The notes beneath the pieces were generated by a model. That model saw only the letters and a list, made by a program, of their open reading frames with translations. It did no database searches and was not told the origin of the DNA. Source: Bolinopsis microptera (Eukaryota; Ctenophora; Tentaculata; Lobata; Bolinopsidae). From it: a DNA stretch of 64,000 bases. The position numbers and the translations under genes were made by a program. Shown here in pieces: positions 10,790-22,545 of the stretch. Within the stretch, counting starts at the first letter, position 1; each line of letters starts with the position of its first letter. The stretch is from assembly GCF_026151205.1 (NCBI RefSeq), contig NC_087073.1, positions 2,964,501 to 3,028,500 on the forward strand, in the 5' to 3' direction.

Positions 10790-11130
10790 TTATATCTCGC
10801 TTGCAGCGCGCGACCGTGAAACAAGCTCGTTATTATATGCAGTACGTGTAGATTTCACATAATCATGTGCTTTTGCGCCAATGCGGGCGCGCTTGTTTCA
10901 CTGCACAAGTAAAGAAACGCGTGCAGGGAGGCGGGCGCGCGCTACTGCAAGCGCAGGGGCTCTGGATGGAGCAGCGCGTAGACTCATGCCTGTGGTATTG
11001 TATGTAGTCATCGACAAATAGCGTACAGCAATTGAATGGGGGCGCCCCAGGCCGACCCCTGAGTCCGTTGATCGGATGCTCGACACAACCCCAGCCACGA
11101 GCCGCCTCTGAAAGAATTACACTTGAATTA
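10790..11130. repeat. GC-rich dispersed repeat, related to 48.4-48.95 kb
   Basis: A GC-rich island in AT-rich DNA with the phrases GAAACAAGC...CGCGC, TACTGCAAGCG and AGACTCATG, which recur around 11560-11600, 48470-48545 and 48900-48945. The small ORFs here are artefacts of GC content. I could not define element ends. Confidence 0.55.
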
Positions 11131-11356
11131 ATGTGTACCATTCCAATAAACTTCCATAGTTCAAGCTAAAGTAGATAATATAGTGATATCATAATTTGAC
11201 AATTGCAAGTCCTTCAATGTGTCATGTAAGACAGACGACAGTTGCAGAAAAGGCTGCTATAAAAGGTACTGTTCCTTCCATCACCTTCAATCTTATTCTA
11301 GAAAAAAGTAATTGTTTTTTCTCTGATAACTTGATTGTAACTGTTATTTCTGCTGC

Positions 11357-11747
11357 ATGTCACAGGAGGAGCAAAGTGCAAAGTTACTGGGCCGCGCTCA
11401 GCCTGTCATTCCGCCTAATCTCTATATTTATGACATGATAGCCTGAGGTCTCCAGGTAAAGTGCAAAGAAACTGCTAATAACTGCTACTAACTGCTACTA
11501 ACTGCTACTAACTGCTACAAACTGCCATTAATTGCTTCACATAGCCATGTGCCTACGCGTACTGCGTGACGCGCTACTGCAAGCGAGAGGGCTCTGGTTA
11601 GAGCAAATTAATTGCTACAAACTGCTGCAATCGCGCCCACGCATTCTCGCGCCGTTTGCAGCAGTTAGTAGCAGTTAGTAGCAGTTAGTAGCAGTTAGTA
11701 GCAGTTAGTAGCAGTTTCTTTGCACTTTGCTCCTCCTGTGATGTGTG
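11357..11747. mobile_element. Foldback (MITE-like) element with 10-bp internal repeats
   Basis: The outer ends are inverted: CACAGGAGGAGCAAAGTGCA (from 11362) matches the complement of TGCACTTTGCTCCTCCTGTG (about 11722-11741). Inside each arm is a short array of a 10-bp unit, AACTGCTACT at about 11470-11527 and its complement AGTAGCAGTT at about 11655-11717. The left arm also contains a copy of the small repeat found at 48007-48100. No ORF, so non-autonomous. Confidence 0.8.
11387..11462. repeat. Small inverted-ended repeat, copy 1 of 2
   Basis: TTACTGGGCCGCGCTCAGCC followed by TGTCATTCCGCCTAATCTCT, ending TAGCCTGAGGTCTCCAGGTAA. The same block lies at 48008-48093. Its ends (TTACTGG and CCAGGTAA) are inverted copies of each other. 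Confidence 0.8.
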
Positions 11748-11817
11748 TTGACCTCTGCCAATTGCATCTCTTGATTTGATTGGATGTATCGTTTTCATCT
11801 TTTCTAGTTCTGATTTT

Positions 11818-11930
11818 GTAGCGCGATGCACTACTGGGTCGCGCCGCGCATCAAATAATTCTTCTCGGTAGATCGGCGAGATGCACCACTGTGCCTCACC
11901 GAGCTGCAAAGGATTGACATCGTGAATCAA
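11818..11930 (+). repeat. GCGATGCACTAC foldback repeat, partial copy
   Basis: Shares GTAGCGCGATGCACTAC, GATCGGCGAGATG and GGATTGACATCG with the fuller foldback copy at 49077-49281. Non-coding dispersed repeat. Confidence 0.7.
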
Positions 11931-12287
11931 GTTCTGATTTTAACTTTGTGTTATGTTTAATGCAACATTGTCTCCACACTTTGCTTTTTTATTTTAAAAT
12001 ACTGCTACAAATATTAAAAATTTATCTGTGCTTTAATTTATAGACTTTAAATACACAGCCCTAAAGGCTAAGATGAATTAATTTGAAACCATCTCTTGGG
12101 TATTATTGTTACAACCTAATTTTTGTCTAGCCACTGGAATGTATTAGACAAAAGAGTCAAACAGTATATATACAATAAATTAATTCAAGTGTTGCAATTG
12201 GCAGAGCACAATACAGAGGTAACGGAAATTATCCACTGCTACCAATATTATATAATATGAAATATCAAAAATCAAATATATACACAT

Positions 12288-12986
12288 CTACTCCATCATA
12301 GGGGCAGGGATGAGGTTATAAGAGACTTCTGATAGTGGTTTCTCATATTTGCTGTCCATTTTTTTCCCTCTGTACCCTCGTAGAGCAATGAGTGTGGTTC
12401 TTAACATTGCGAATCTTATTCTTGTCCTCACATGTCTTACCACATCGCAATACCTCTCTTTCCTTTTCCTGGCGATGAGGTCTGCTAATCTATTTACAAA
12501 TCGCTTACATTCTTTGGACATGCCTCCAGTTGTGAGAAATACAGCCGGGGTGAAAGTGGCCTTCTCTACGTTCAACACTCTCTCCAGGTACTCATCCTTC
12601 TTCTCCTTCTCGTTCTCTTCGTATACTTCTTGAAGAGTTTTGGTCCTGTTTGATAAGCAATTGGGGTGTGAAACCCTTATGTCAAGAAAGGTCTTATCAA
12701 ATGGAGTCCAAACTCCTCTAGCAGATACGTCAAGCCGAGCTAGGTCACCTGTTATAGTCTTGGGGTTGAGGCAGTCACCCTCACTTACCTTCTGTAGCTG
12801 GGGTTCGACTTTCACATCATGACATACCTCACGAAGGAGATTTGCCAATGTGTCTCTGATGTTGTTGTGGGTCATTATCACGTAGCCCCCTAGCTTACAG
12901 GTGAGAAGGTGGTCAAGATCACTTGTTTTCCCACATCCACAAGTGATGGGAGTGTTTGGTATCCACCAGCTGTGTTTGGTATCCAC
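12288..12986 (-). mobile_element. Retroelement fragment: C-terminal region of a reverse-transcriptase polyprotein
   Basis: About 230 residues in one minus-strand frame. A zinc-knuckle-like CGCGKTSDLDHLLTC is followed by LGGYVIMTHNNIRDTLANLL, ARLDVSARGVW and TFLDIRVSHPN, then a Lys/Glu-rich helix and FTPAVFLTTGGMSKEC. This arrangement is familiar from C-terminal parts of cnidarian retroelement proteins; LD...LDIRV could be a PD-(D/E)xK-like nuclease core (inference). The RT domain itself is not in the window. Class (LINE or other) uncertain. Confidence 0.65.
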
Positions 12987-13149
12987 CAGCTGTTACAACC
13001 TATCTATACACTGAAATTAGGGTTAATAAAATACAAAATAAAACTCTATAACTAACTATAAAAGATAAACCTAGACCTAGAACTAACCGGTGTTCTCCTG
13101 AACTATCACCAAAGGACTTCACAGGCTGGTGTAGCTTTTATAATGCGTA

Positions 13150-13310
13150 AAATTTTACGGACGAAATGATCCCAGGGGGGACTCCCAACCCACCGCCTCG
13201 GCGGGTAGTTGATACACCCATCACAAGCAAGAGCCACTTTGGTCTACGTCTACTTGCTGTGAGGTGTCTCAGCTACATGGGTTGGGGGTCCCCCCTTTTT
13301 TTCTTTTTTT
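13150..13310. repeat. GC-rich inverted repeat
   Basis: GGGGGACTCCCAACCCA (about 13176) is complementary to TGGGTTGGGGGTCCCCC (about 13279), giving a hairpin with a loop of about 90 bp, followed by poly(T) tracts. No gene is seen from 12987 to 13849 apart from this. Confidence 0.6.
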
Positions 13311-13849
13311 TCTTGTTTAAAAAAAAATGTTTTTTGTTCCTGCTATCTTCTTCACAGGCTGGTACACCTACTACTCAGACCTGCTACTCCAACACACCTA
13401 CTGTTGCTCCTTCCTCCTTGTGATCTCTTGTTCCTCTTCTTCTTCTTCTTCCCTTATTACATCAGCTATGATATATATATATTATTAACAATTAAACATC
13501 TTATAATATATATATTATAACAATTATAACAGGGGGTCCCTGCAATAGATATGCAAATGATAGGAGAGATTTTTGGCGTGTCTTACTTTGCCAGCCTTGT
13601 GCCAAGTCTCGCTGAAAATGCTCTTATCACTCATCGCACATTTTGATTTGTATCCACAGTTGCCAAAATTATGTTCAGATGTTGATTGTTGATATTCCTC
13701 ACATGAAAATATACACAAGGCTCTGGCTTCAACTTACCTAACTGCTAACATGATTTCTAGTACTTCAAAAATGTATTTTGAATGTCATTGAATGTCGACT
13801 AAGATAGCAACTGCAGTTGTTTTTAATACTAACTAATTTATACTTGCAG

Positions 13850-13903
13850 GCATTACATGGCCTCATAGAATGATCCAGAATCATAATCTAAAACAAATTT
13901 TAG
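13850..13903 (+). CDS. Probable upstream exon of the STRAD-like pseudokinase gene
   Basis: Acceptor TACTTGCAG and donor GTAAGTT bound a 54-bp exon. In the frame that fits the next exon (two bases, 17 codons, one base) it reads ITWPHRMIQNHNLKQIL, and with the exon at 20314 it continues GGGKLDTYKEKV. That would place it at the first strand and glycine-loop region of the kinase fold. The exon is short and the 6.4-kb intron carries a giant foldback element, so transcript support is needed. Earlier exons were not found. Confidence 0.5.
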
Positions 13904-14987
13904 GTAAGTTGCTTTTATTGACACGGTTTAAAGGAAATAAGGTGGTAAACAATGGATTTTATGTTACATTCTTAGCATTATTTGTAAGAACTTGATCACT
14001 GTGCACGCAATTTTTTCCCTACTCTTGCCGGAGGCTAAAAGATCGTAGGGAATAAGTAATCGGGTTTGGATATATGAGGTGGCCCGATAGACCTGCGTTG
14101 TCGACAAAAGTCTGCTCCTTCGCAATATAGACCACTCCCCTATAATTATGAGTATAAAAGGAGGCTATTTTGCGTGCGCGACGCCAGTTATGTGTTAATT
14201 AATTACAGGCATAACAACCAGTTTTTGTTGCTTGACGACTGTTACACAGGTTTCCATAGGGTTACAATTTACTCTAATTCATTAATATAGCATATTAGTC
14301 ATCTGAGCGGATCAATCATCAATATAAGTGTTACTTTAGTGAAACAAGCTTAATAAATTACGGAGTGGTAAAATTCAGCAAGTCAAAACAAATTAAATTA
14401 TGATATCAGCTGATAAACTCGTGGTTGATTATTTAACAGTTGATCGACACTGAATGGTAAAAAGCTAATACATATTTGAGAACAGATGTTACTTTACATT
14501 TACATTCAAGAAGCAACTAAGATCAAGATTGCGGTATGCTTTTCAAGAATCCTATATAGTCCATGGTACTGTAGAGTGTCGAGTAAGCATCAAAATGTAT
14601 TAGTTTATGTTAGATATAAATAATAACTAAGATGAGACAGAATATCTTATTACAGTCAATAAAGTTGGCATACGATGTAATAATATGACGTGACATGATA
14701 CGCATCGTTAACACAAAACAAACCGTGCAAAATATGAAATGATCTACAACCAAACCACATACAGATTGACGGCGACACCTCAGATACGCGCAGAATTTTT
14801 CAAGTTCTGCACGCCTTATATTATGTAAACAATTATCATGTGACACATGCGCCAAACACCACTCTGGGATACAATATTTAAGTAGAACAATTACATTGTA
14901 GGCAGTAGGGAAATTTATCGTGCGTGGTGTTACCGCGAAATTCTTGTTCATTACCTATGCAGCCCCATGCCCAGTAGGTTCCCCTAT
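13904..14987 (+). other. Intron or intergenic sequence
   Basis: No coding sequence is supported. A TATAAAAGGAGG string at 14153 could be a core promoter of an old element. ORFs at 14610-14951 are short and have no recognisable domain. Confidence 0.4.
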
Positions 14988-17900
14988 TAGTCAAGGATCT
15001 GACGACATTCCCGTCTATATAACTTCCGCCCCGGGGTTTGAGACTTGGAATACCTCAAGGGACCCATTAGAAACAAATTTGGCTTGGGTAGAAATTTTGG
15101 CTATGGTGCAGTTTTGCGCAATTGACCACGCCCTTTTTTGGCGCTTTTGCAACTTTAGAATCAAAATAACTCCCGCTTCTAATTGGAATTAGAAGCTCAG
15201 CTTGGTTTTAAAGTTGTTCAGAATCATCACATTTAGGGGGGTAGAGCATAATTTTAAAGTCAACAGACATCGGGTTGTTGAGTTATGTGACCACACCCTT
15301 ATTTACCCTCGCGAGTCGTGATTTTCACATTAAATACGAGATATCTCGGCTTCTGATTGAGCTACGTGCTCATCCTGGGCATTAAAATGTTCAGAATCAT
15401 CAAATTGAGCAGGGTAGAGCACAATTTCAAAGTCCTCAGATGTCAGGTTGTTGAGTTATTAGGCCCCGACCTGTTTTTACGCTCTCGCGGGTAGCGATTG
15501 CAGCGCTTAAAATCAAAATAACTCAGCTTCCAATTGAAGTTAGGAGCAAAACTCGGGCAGAAAAATGTTCACAATCATCACATTGAGTGGGGTAGAACGT
15601 AGTTTCAAAGTCCTCAGACGTCAGGTTGTTGAGTTATTAGGCCCCGCCCAAATGTTTACGCTCTCGTGAGTCCCGATTCGACGCTTAAAATCAAAATAAC
15701 TCTGCTTCTGATAAGAGTTAGGAACTAAACATGGGCATAAAAATGTTCAGAATCATCACATTGAGTGGGATAGAACGTAGTTTCAAAGTCCTCAGACGTC
15801 AGGTTGTTATTAGGCCCACACCATAGTATTTACGCTCTCGCGAGTCGCGAGTGGACACTTAAAATCAAAATAACTCTGCTTCTGATTAGAGTTAGGAACT
15901 AAACTTGGGCATAAAAATGTTCAAAATTATCACATTGAGTGGGGTACAACGTAGTTTCAAAGTCCTCAGACGTCAGGTTGTTGAGTTATTAGGCCCACAC
16001 CATAGTATTTACGCTCTCGCGAGTCGCGAGTGGACACTTAAAATCAAAATAACTCGGCTCCTGATTAGAGTTAGGAACAAAAGTTGGGCGTGGAAATGTT
16101 CAGAATTATCATATTAAGTGGGGTAGAACGTGGTTTCAAAGTCTTCAGACGTCAGGTTGTTGAGTTATTAGGCCCCAACCTGTTTTTACGCTCTCGCGGG
16201 TAGCGATTGCAGCTCTTAAAATCAAAATAACTCAGCTTCCAATTGAAGTTAGGAGCAAAACTCGGGCAGCAAAATGTTCACAATCATCACATTGAGTGGG
16301 GTAGAACGTAGTTTCAAAGTCTTCAGACGTCAGGTTGTTGAGTTATTAGGTCCCATCTTATTTGTATGCTCAGGCGAGTCGTGAGTCGACGCTTAAAATT
16401 AAAATAACTCTGCCTCTGATTGGAGTTAGCAAGTCAACTTGAACATACAAATTTTTAGGATTATTGAATTGAGTGGAGTAGAGCGTGGGTTCAAAGTCAT
16501 AAGGGATCAGGCAGTTCAGGCTGTTGAGTCACTAATACTTCTATTTATGATCTCATGTACTGATATCTGGATATTATCCGGTTGGAAGAGACAAGGACAA
16601 GTGCAAGTGAAACAAGGAAGTTAGGAGTAAGGGCAAATTTTCGGCGTCAACGCCATCTTCAGGCTCAAATTATTTGTTATATAGTAGTGTTGAAAGTTTT
16701 AATACTTTCAACACTACTATATAACAAATAATTTGAGCCTGAAGATGGCGTTGACGCCGAAAATTTGCCCTTACTCCTAACTTCCTTGTTTCACTTGTCC
16801 TTGTCTCTTCCAACCGGATAATATCCAGATATCAGTATTTCAATCATGAGACTAATAAACAGCGAACTACTCCGTTATTTGATATGATCTCATGTATCGA
16901 GTTCTAATACTTCTATTTATGATCTCATGTATTGAGTTCTATTTTTCTATTTATGTTTGACAAACTTACGTCGACCTTATACGATAAATAATGTGATTAT
17001 TCTTTCTTGTTCCTGGCCAAGATGAATTGCTCACAACTGTGATGGTAAAAGTAGTTTGAAAATTAAATTAATAACCAGAAAAAGTAAGTTTCGCCCAGAG
17101 CAAACAGTGAATACTCTCTAAATCCCGTACAACCACACTCTTTCCCACTCAATGTGATAATTCTGACCATTGTTATGTCCATGTTTAGTTCCTAACTCTA
17201 ATCAGAAGCCTAGTTATTTTGATTTTAAGTGTCGACTCGCGACTCGCGAGAGCGTAAAAATAGGGTTCTGCCTAATAACTCAACAACCTGACGTCTGAAG
17301 ACTATGAAACCACGTTCTACCCCACTTAACATGATAATTCTGAACATTTCCATGCCCAATTTTTGTTCCTAACTCTAATCAGAAGCCGAGTTATTTTGAT
17401 TTAAGTGTCCACTCGCGAGAGCGTAAAAATAGGGTTTCGCCTAATAACTCAACAACCTGACGCCTGAGAACTTTGAAACCACGTTCTACCCCACTCAATA
17501 TGATAATTTTGAACATTTCCATGCCCAAGTTTTGTTCCTAACTCTAATCAGAAGCCGAGTTATTTTGATTTCAAGTGTCCACTCGCGACTCGCGAGAGCG
17601 TAAATACTATGGTGTGGGCCTAATAACTCAACAACCTGACGTCTGAGGACTTTGAAACTACGTTCTACCCCACTCAATGTGATGATTCTGAACATTTTTA
17701 TGCCCATGTTTAGTTCCTAACTCTAATCAAAAGCAGAGTTATTTTGATTTTAAGCGTCGAATCGGGACTCGCGAGAGCGTAAACATTTGGGCGGGGCCTA
17801 ATAACTCAACAACCTGACGTCTGAGGACTTTGAAACTACGTTCTACCCCACTCAATGTGATGATTGTGAACATTTTGCTGCCCGAGTTTTGCTCCTAACT

Positions 17901-18449
17901 TTAATTGGAAGCTGAGTTATTTTGATTTTAAGCGCTGCAATCGCTACCCGCGAGAGCGTAAAAACAGGTCGGGGCCTAATAACTCATCAACCTGACATCT
18001 GATGACTTTGAAATTGTGCTCTACCCTGCTCAATGTGATGATTTTGAACATTTTAATGCCCAGGATGAGCACGTAGCTCAATCAGAAGCCGAGATATCTC
18101 GTTTTTAGTGTGAAAATCACGACTCGCGAGGGTAAATAAGGGTGTGGTCACATAACTCAACAACCCGATGTCTGTTGACTTTAAAATTATGCTCTACCCC
18201 CCTAAATGTGATGATTCTGAACAACTTTAAAGCCAAGCTGAGCTTCTTATTCCAATTAGAAGCGGAGTTATTTTGATTTTAAAGTTGCAAAAGCGCCAAA
18301 AAAGGGCGTGGTCAATTGCGCAAAACTGCACCATAGCCAAAATTTCTACCCAAGCCAAATTTGTTTCTAATGGGTCCCTTGAGGTATTCCAAGTCCCAAA
18401 CCCCGGGGCGGAAGTTATATAGACGGGAATGTCGTCAGATCCATGACTA
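14988..18449. mobile_element. Giant foldback element with inverted arrays of a ~176-bp repeat
   Basis: The ends TAGTCAAGGATCTGACGAC (14988) and GTCGTCAGATCCATGACTA (ending 18449) are inverted copies; TAT on both sides (14985-14987 and 18450-18452) is a candidate 3-bp target duplication. The two arms, each about 1.7 kb, are inverted copies of one another. Each arm is an array of units about 174-179 bp long with the core GTTCAGAATCATCACATTGA and GTCAGGTTGTTGAGTTATTA: eight units in the left arm (near 15216, 15389, 15567, 15745, 15919, 16098, 16276, 16451) and about seven complementary units on the right (17157-18208). The centre is a near-perfect palindrome. No transposase; non-autonomous. ORFs within the arms are repeat artefacts. 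Confidence 0.93.
16559..16842. repeat. Central palindrome of the giant foldback element
   Basis: Arms of about 138 bp face each other around an 8-bp spacer TTTTAATA (16697-16704), starting with GTTGAAAG/CTTTCAAC and running out to ACTGATATCTGG/CCAGATATCAGT. The match is almost complete, with a few bases of indel at most. Confidence 0.93.
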
Positions 18450-20313
18450 TATCAAGATTCTAAAAAAAAGTGCGATGAGATTGGATTTTGAGACTAAAAG
18501 TGCGATTTTCACGTGTCACATGCAGTGGCGAAATGTACTCCCCCACCCCCCACCAGCCTGCAAGATTTCTTGCCCCACAAATTATTTTCTATTTAAAAAG
18601 ATTTTGCGAGTCCCTTTGTAAGCGAAATTGTAAGTATGTCGCTTTATGTCGCTCGATGGTTATTTCTCAGAATTGTAAGTATGTCGCTGTTATTTGGATC
18701 CATAAATAACGAAAAATTTACGTGCGTATTTTTATGAAGTATATGATGTTACATATTGTATAACTAATAAGCCTCTCGTAGCACGCCGGTTTAGGGCGCG
18801 GTCGCTTAGCAGCTGACTCCAGTTCGAGTCTCGTCGACGGTCATTCTTTTGGCAATTATTAATTATTTTACTAAAATTATCATCAGAGCAGCTTGTAATA
18901 TACATTATCCGATAAATTATACTGTTCGTACTTCAGCTAGAGAAGACTGGCATTTAAGGATTTGTCCTGGGAAGGCCTCGTTCACACTGGAACATGTCAA
19001 ATTATGGTAAACAGAGTTATCTGGTAATGTTTGTTTTGTTTATGGCTAGAATTTAGAATGGAATCAATGTGATGAGGATCCAGAGTTAATTACCTGCTAG
19101 GATTAATAAGTCAGTTCTACAGTTGAAGAGACCCTTTTTCAAACTTTTAATGAAGAAATATTCACTATGCCTATGGCAGTATCAAGTATATTCTGAGAAA
19201 GATGGAGTCGACTGTAGCCAGGAACAGTACCTTGAGATTTTGACCGTTACCGGACTTCCTTTAATGGTAACCATGGTAACTATAGTAACCACTGTGAATC
19301 TTGATCTTATAAACCGAATAATATCGACAACAACTAGTATCCTTTAAGACTTAGAAAGTACAGAAAAGTAAGCCGTCAGAGTAACATAACCAGTAATAAT
19401 TCAAAACAATCAATACCAAAAGTTCAATGACCATGAAAAGTCGGCTTGATGATAAAGACGAAATGGCCAGCAAGATGAGGAATATATGGGGCCGTTGCAT
19501 GGTAAAGAAAACAAGAATAAACACACTGAAAAGCGATGAAAATGCAAGCGCGCGACCGAATATGTAGTGCTGAAAGAGGGTGCCGAAATCTTGTGGTTAA
19601 ACTCGCGATTGCGAGGTGAGATTTATATCAAATCATCAAAATCTCTCAACAATTGAATATACTTCGCGCGCAGCGAAGTTGTTATACTATAACCACGTGA
19701 TCTCACAATCTGATCTAAAAAAATTATGTGAAACGAATTTGAAATGACGAAGTTATCAAGTATTTTGTGTATCTCGTTAACAAAATTGACTGGGTGATTA
19801 TGTGACACGACAGCCTTAACGATTCCCATAATGTTTAACGGGGTGGTTAACGGGGTCACCTTATCACGTGATTAGGTAAGCCAATCACCTGATCACACGT
19901 AATGAATAAACTCGTTATGCTTCGTATCTCGGTGATCTGAGAAGCTACAACTCTCATTTTTTCAGGACAAACGTAATTCGAACGGCCAAACACAATTCAA
20001 TAAAATTTGGCTCGATCCGACTATCCAAACTATCAAATAAATGCGAGAATGAACCTTAATTTTTTTTAAATGAACACGAATATTTTTCGATTTGACAATT
20101 TCCTCGAACCAGTGGTAGTAGTAAGTCATACCAGAAAGAATTATTTCAATTGGGCACTCAGTGACTGAGCTATTCATGCCAGCGTATGGGTACTGACTTT
20201 TGGCCCACCCTGTATAAGCAGACCTTAACATTGATAATTGATTTATTAATTTCATGCTTGAATGTTTGTGTGATTCCAGCAATTTCTAAGTAAAACTTCA
20301 TTACACATTTCAG
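18450..20313 (+). other. Probable STRAD intron sequence
   Basis: No supported exon. It holds a tRNA-like SINE head (18775-18845) and, at about 20200-20213, TGGCCCACCCTGTATA, the terminal signature of a mariner-type element related to the one at 32876-34384; its other end was not found. Confidence 0.5.
18775..18845 (+). repeat. tRNA-like sequence, possible SINE head
   Basis: TAGCACGCCGG resembles an RNA polymerase III A box and AGTTCGAGTCT, about 35 bp on, fits the B box. A TTTT run follows after about 15 bp. The acceptor and anticodon stems do not pair cleanly, so a tRNA-derived SINE or decayed tRNA gene is more likely than a working tRNA. Confidence 0.4.
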
Positions 20314-22545
20314 GTGGAGGAAAGCTAGACACTTACAAAGAAAAAGTGAAATATCATCAGATTGTCGACTTAGATCAATTAAATGAAAAAGAGTTCGACC
20401 TATGCCTGGTATTTTAACATTATAGTTTTATCAGATCCTTTTTTGAGTTGAGTTTATTTTTTTATTTCCACTCTAATGGATTGTAAGTTGCAACATCTTT
20501 ACAATTTGCACTTAAAGCATAGTTTTCACTGACTTGCATCTCTTATTTAAAATCTCTTTAGAAAGAAGTTCTAGTCACACGCTCTCTTGGCTGTAAAAAT
20601 TTGGCTCAATTTCATGAGATTGCTTTGAGAGATATGACTCTTTGTTCTCGCTTTGGATCCTCTAGTTTTGGTATGTTCCTTCTTTGAAAATTTGATTTAT
20701 TCTATAACATTGCAAACATTAAAGTTTAGTGATAAGTACCATCTTTTTATGAATTAGCATGCCAAAGAGAAATGATTTTATAGGGCACGAATTCTTTGAC
20801 ACTTTACATAATTATTATTATTGAACGTAATTCATGCTGTAATGTGCCCATTTACAGCGAACGGCACATGCAGAGATGTGATTGAAGGAAACTATAAACT
20901 TAGCGAAAGTGTTTTATATTTCGTGTTAGATGGAATCCTCAATGCATTGCATTATCTTCACTCTCACCAAATAATCCACAGGTAAAATATTTGTAAACTT
21001 AATTTATATTGCGCCTTATATATATACACACCACTAATTTAATGCATGAATTAAGTGTGGACACATAAACATACTAACAGCACTTATCACAGGGCAATCC
21101 AGGGAGATAACATCTTGTTAGGTAACCCCGTCCTTCTGAAGGGACTTCAGTACTCTGCACACCTCAACAACCACTCTAAATGTCACACCTTACCTCCCGG
21201 TTTGGAAAGCAGATTACCCTGGTCTTCTCCTGAAATGATCAGACAGGTTTAAATATCTTTGCTTTATCTGGTTTGAGAAAACAGGATCGCTATGACATTT
21301 CAGTATTGTAGATCTTCGAGTTAGTTCCTTTGTTAGATCTTGATATTTCTTGATCTTAATTATATTTGCACTTAGGACCGTGGTGGTTACAATCACAAAA
21401 CAGATTTGTACAGTGTTGGAATCACAATTCTGGAGTTGTTAGCCGGATATGCCCCTTTTGAAGGGTTCCCTAATACAAAGGTTTGTGACTCATTTTACGG
21501 TGGTTTTTAATTTACAGTTACATTAAGGGGGACCTAAGGGACAATTCACATAATTAGCCAGGTTTTAGCCATTGTAGATTATAGAGCCCTCTCACCCTCA
21601 ATAACCACTTTACACATACCTGTTGTGTTGAAATTACCCACTCCACCCTGTCTTACATTGTATGTGAACGGTCCCTTAATAGTAAGGATCACTGTCTTAT
21701 CTTGAATCTTGAAGGAATCGAAGATCCTGGTAAATGGATGTTTCTATTTATACTAAACTCAATATTGAGTCAATAAAATATCCATAATGATGAAAAGTAA
21801 GGAACTCAGGAACTGTCAGTTAATCGAGGTTAACGGCATCTGAACAAGTTTTAACATGTGACATATTTCAGATATATTTGATGAAACTGTCCTCTCAAAC
21901 CATGCTTCCCTTCAGCCGCGGATCTGGGCCTAGTTCTATCTCAAAACGTCTAGTCAGGGTAAACGTTTAATTTCACTCTAATCATGAGTTATGATAACAT
22001 GGTTATGTGAACATGTTAGTGTTGCAACTTGCAGACCATGCTCTTGAGAAAATAACCCTTTTCCAGAATAGAATCACATATATTTGTCTTACTTGAAGTC
22101 AGCTGTTTTATTAAAATTATCATTATTTGGAACACAGCCAAAAGGAAGGTTTCAGTTATATCATGATTTTCAGAACACGCGACTTTTAAGCATCGACCCA
22201 TTTAAGTAAGCAGCTAAATTTCCACTCTGAATCTCGTTCTGTCCGTCTGACGTTACCCAGTATTTCTTGACAGAATGATGAACATATTCCTGTTCCTTGA
22301 TTTAATTAACTTGGCAGGTTATAGACAAGTGTGTGCAGTACGAGCCTGAAGATCGTTACGACGCACATTCCCTTCTCAAATCCTCTTTCTTTTCTAAAAT
22401 GAAGAGCAAATCTTCGGACTTTAACCTTGAACTTTTTGACAAATACACTCAAAATAGGAAATCTGACGAAAAACTTAATAAACATAGCAATCACCTGTTA
22501 GATAAAAGTGATATCAATAACTTATCTTGCGATTGGTTATTTTAG
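20314..22545 (+). CDS. STRADA/B-like: STRAD-like pseudokinase (STE20-related adaptor), 3' seven exons
   Basis: Exons 20314-20408, 20562-20670, 20858-20981, 21093-21246, 21376-21480, 21872-21958, 22318-22545; all GT-AG and in phase. STRAD is the pseudokinase that binds and activates LKB1 together with MO25. The kinase fold is clear: LHYLHSHQIIHRAIQGDNIL, PWSSPEMIRQ, HKTDLYSVGITILELLAGYA and YEPEDRYDAHSLL. Catalytic residues are missing as expected: HRA replaces HRD and there is no DFG (LKGLQYS). The protein ends CDWLF; human STRAD-alpha ends in WEF, the MO25-binding motif, so WLF is likely the equivalent. The start lies upstream (see 13850-13903). AATAAA near 22804 is a candidate poly(A) signal, only ~110 bp before the PPP4R2 start codon. 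Confidence 0.88.

Noticed and set aside
15905-16117. Short ORFs with the repeated phrase MFRIITLSGVERSFKVL
   Set aside because: They are translations of the 176-bp repeat units in both arms of the foldback element.
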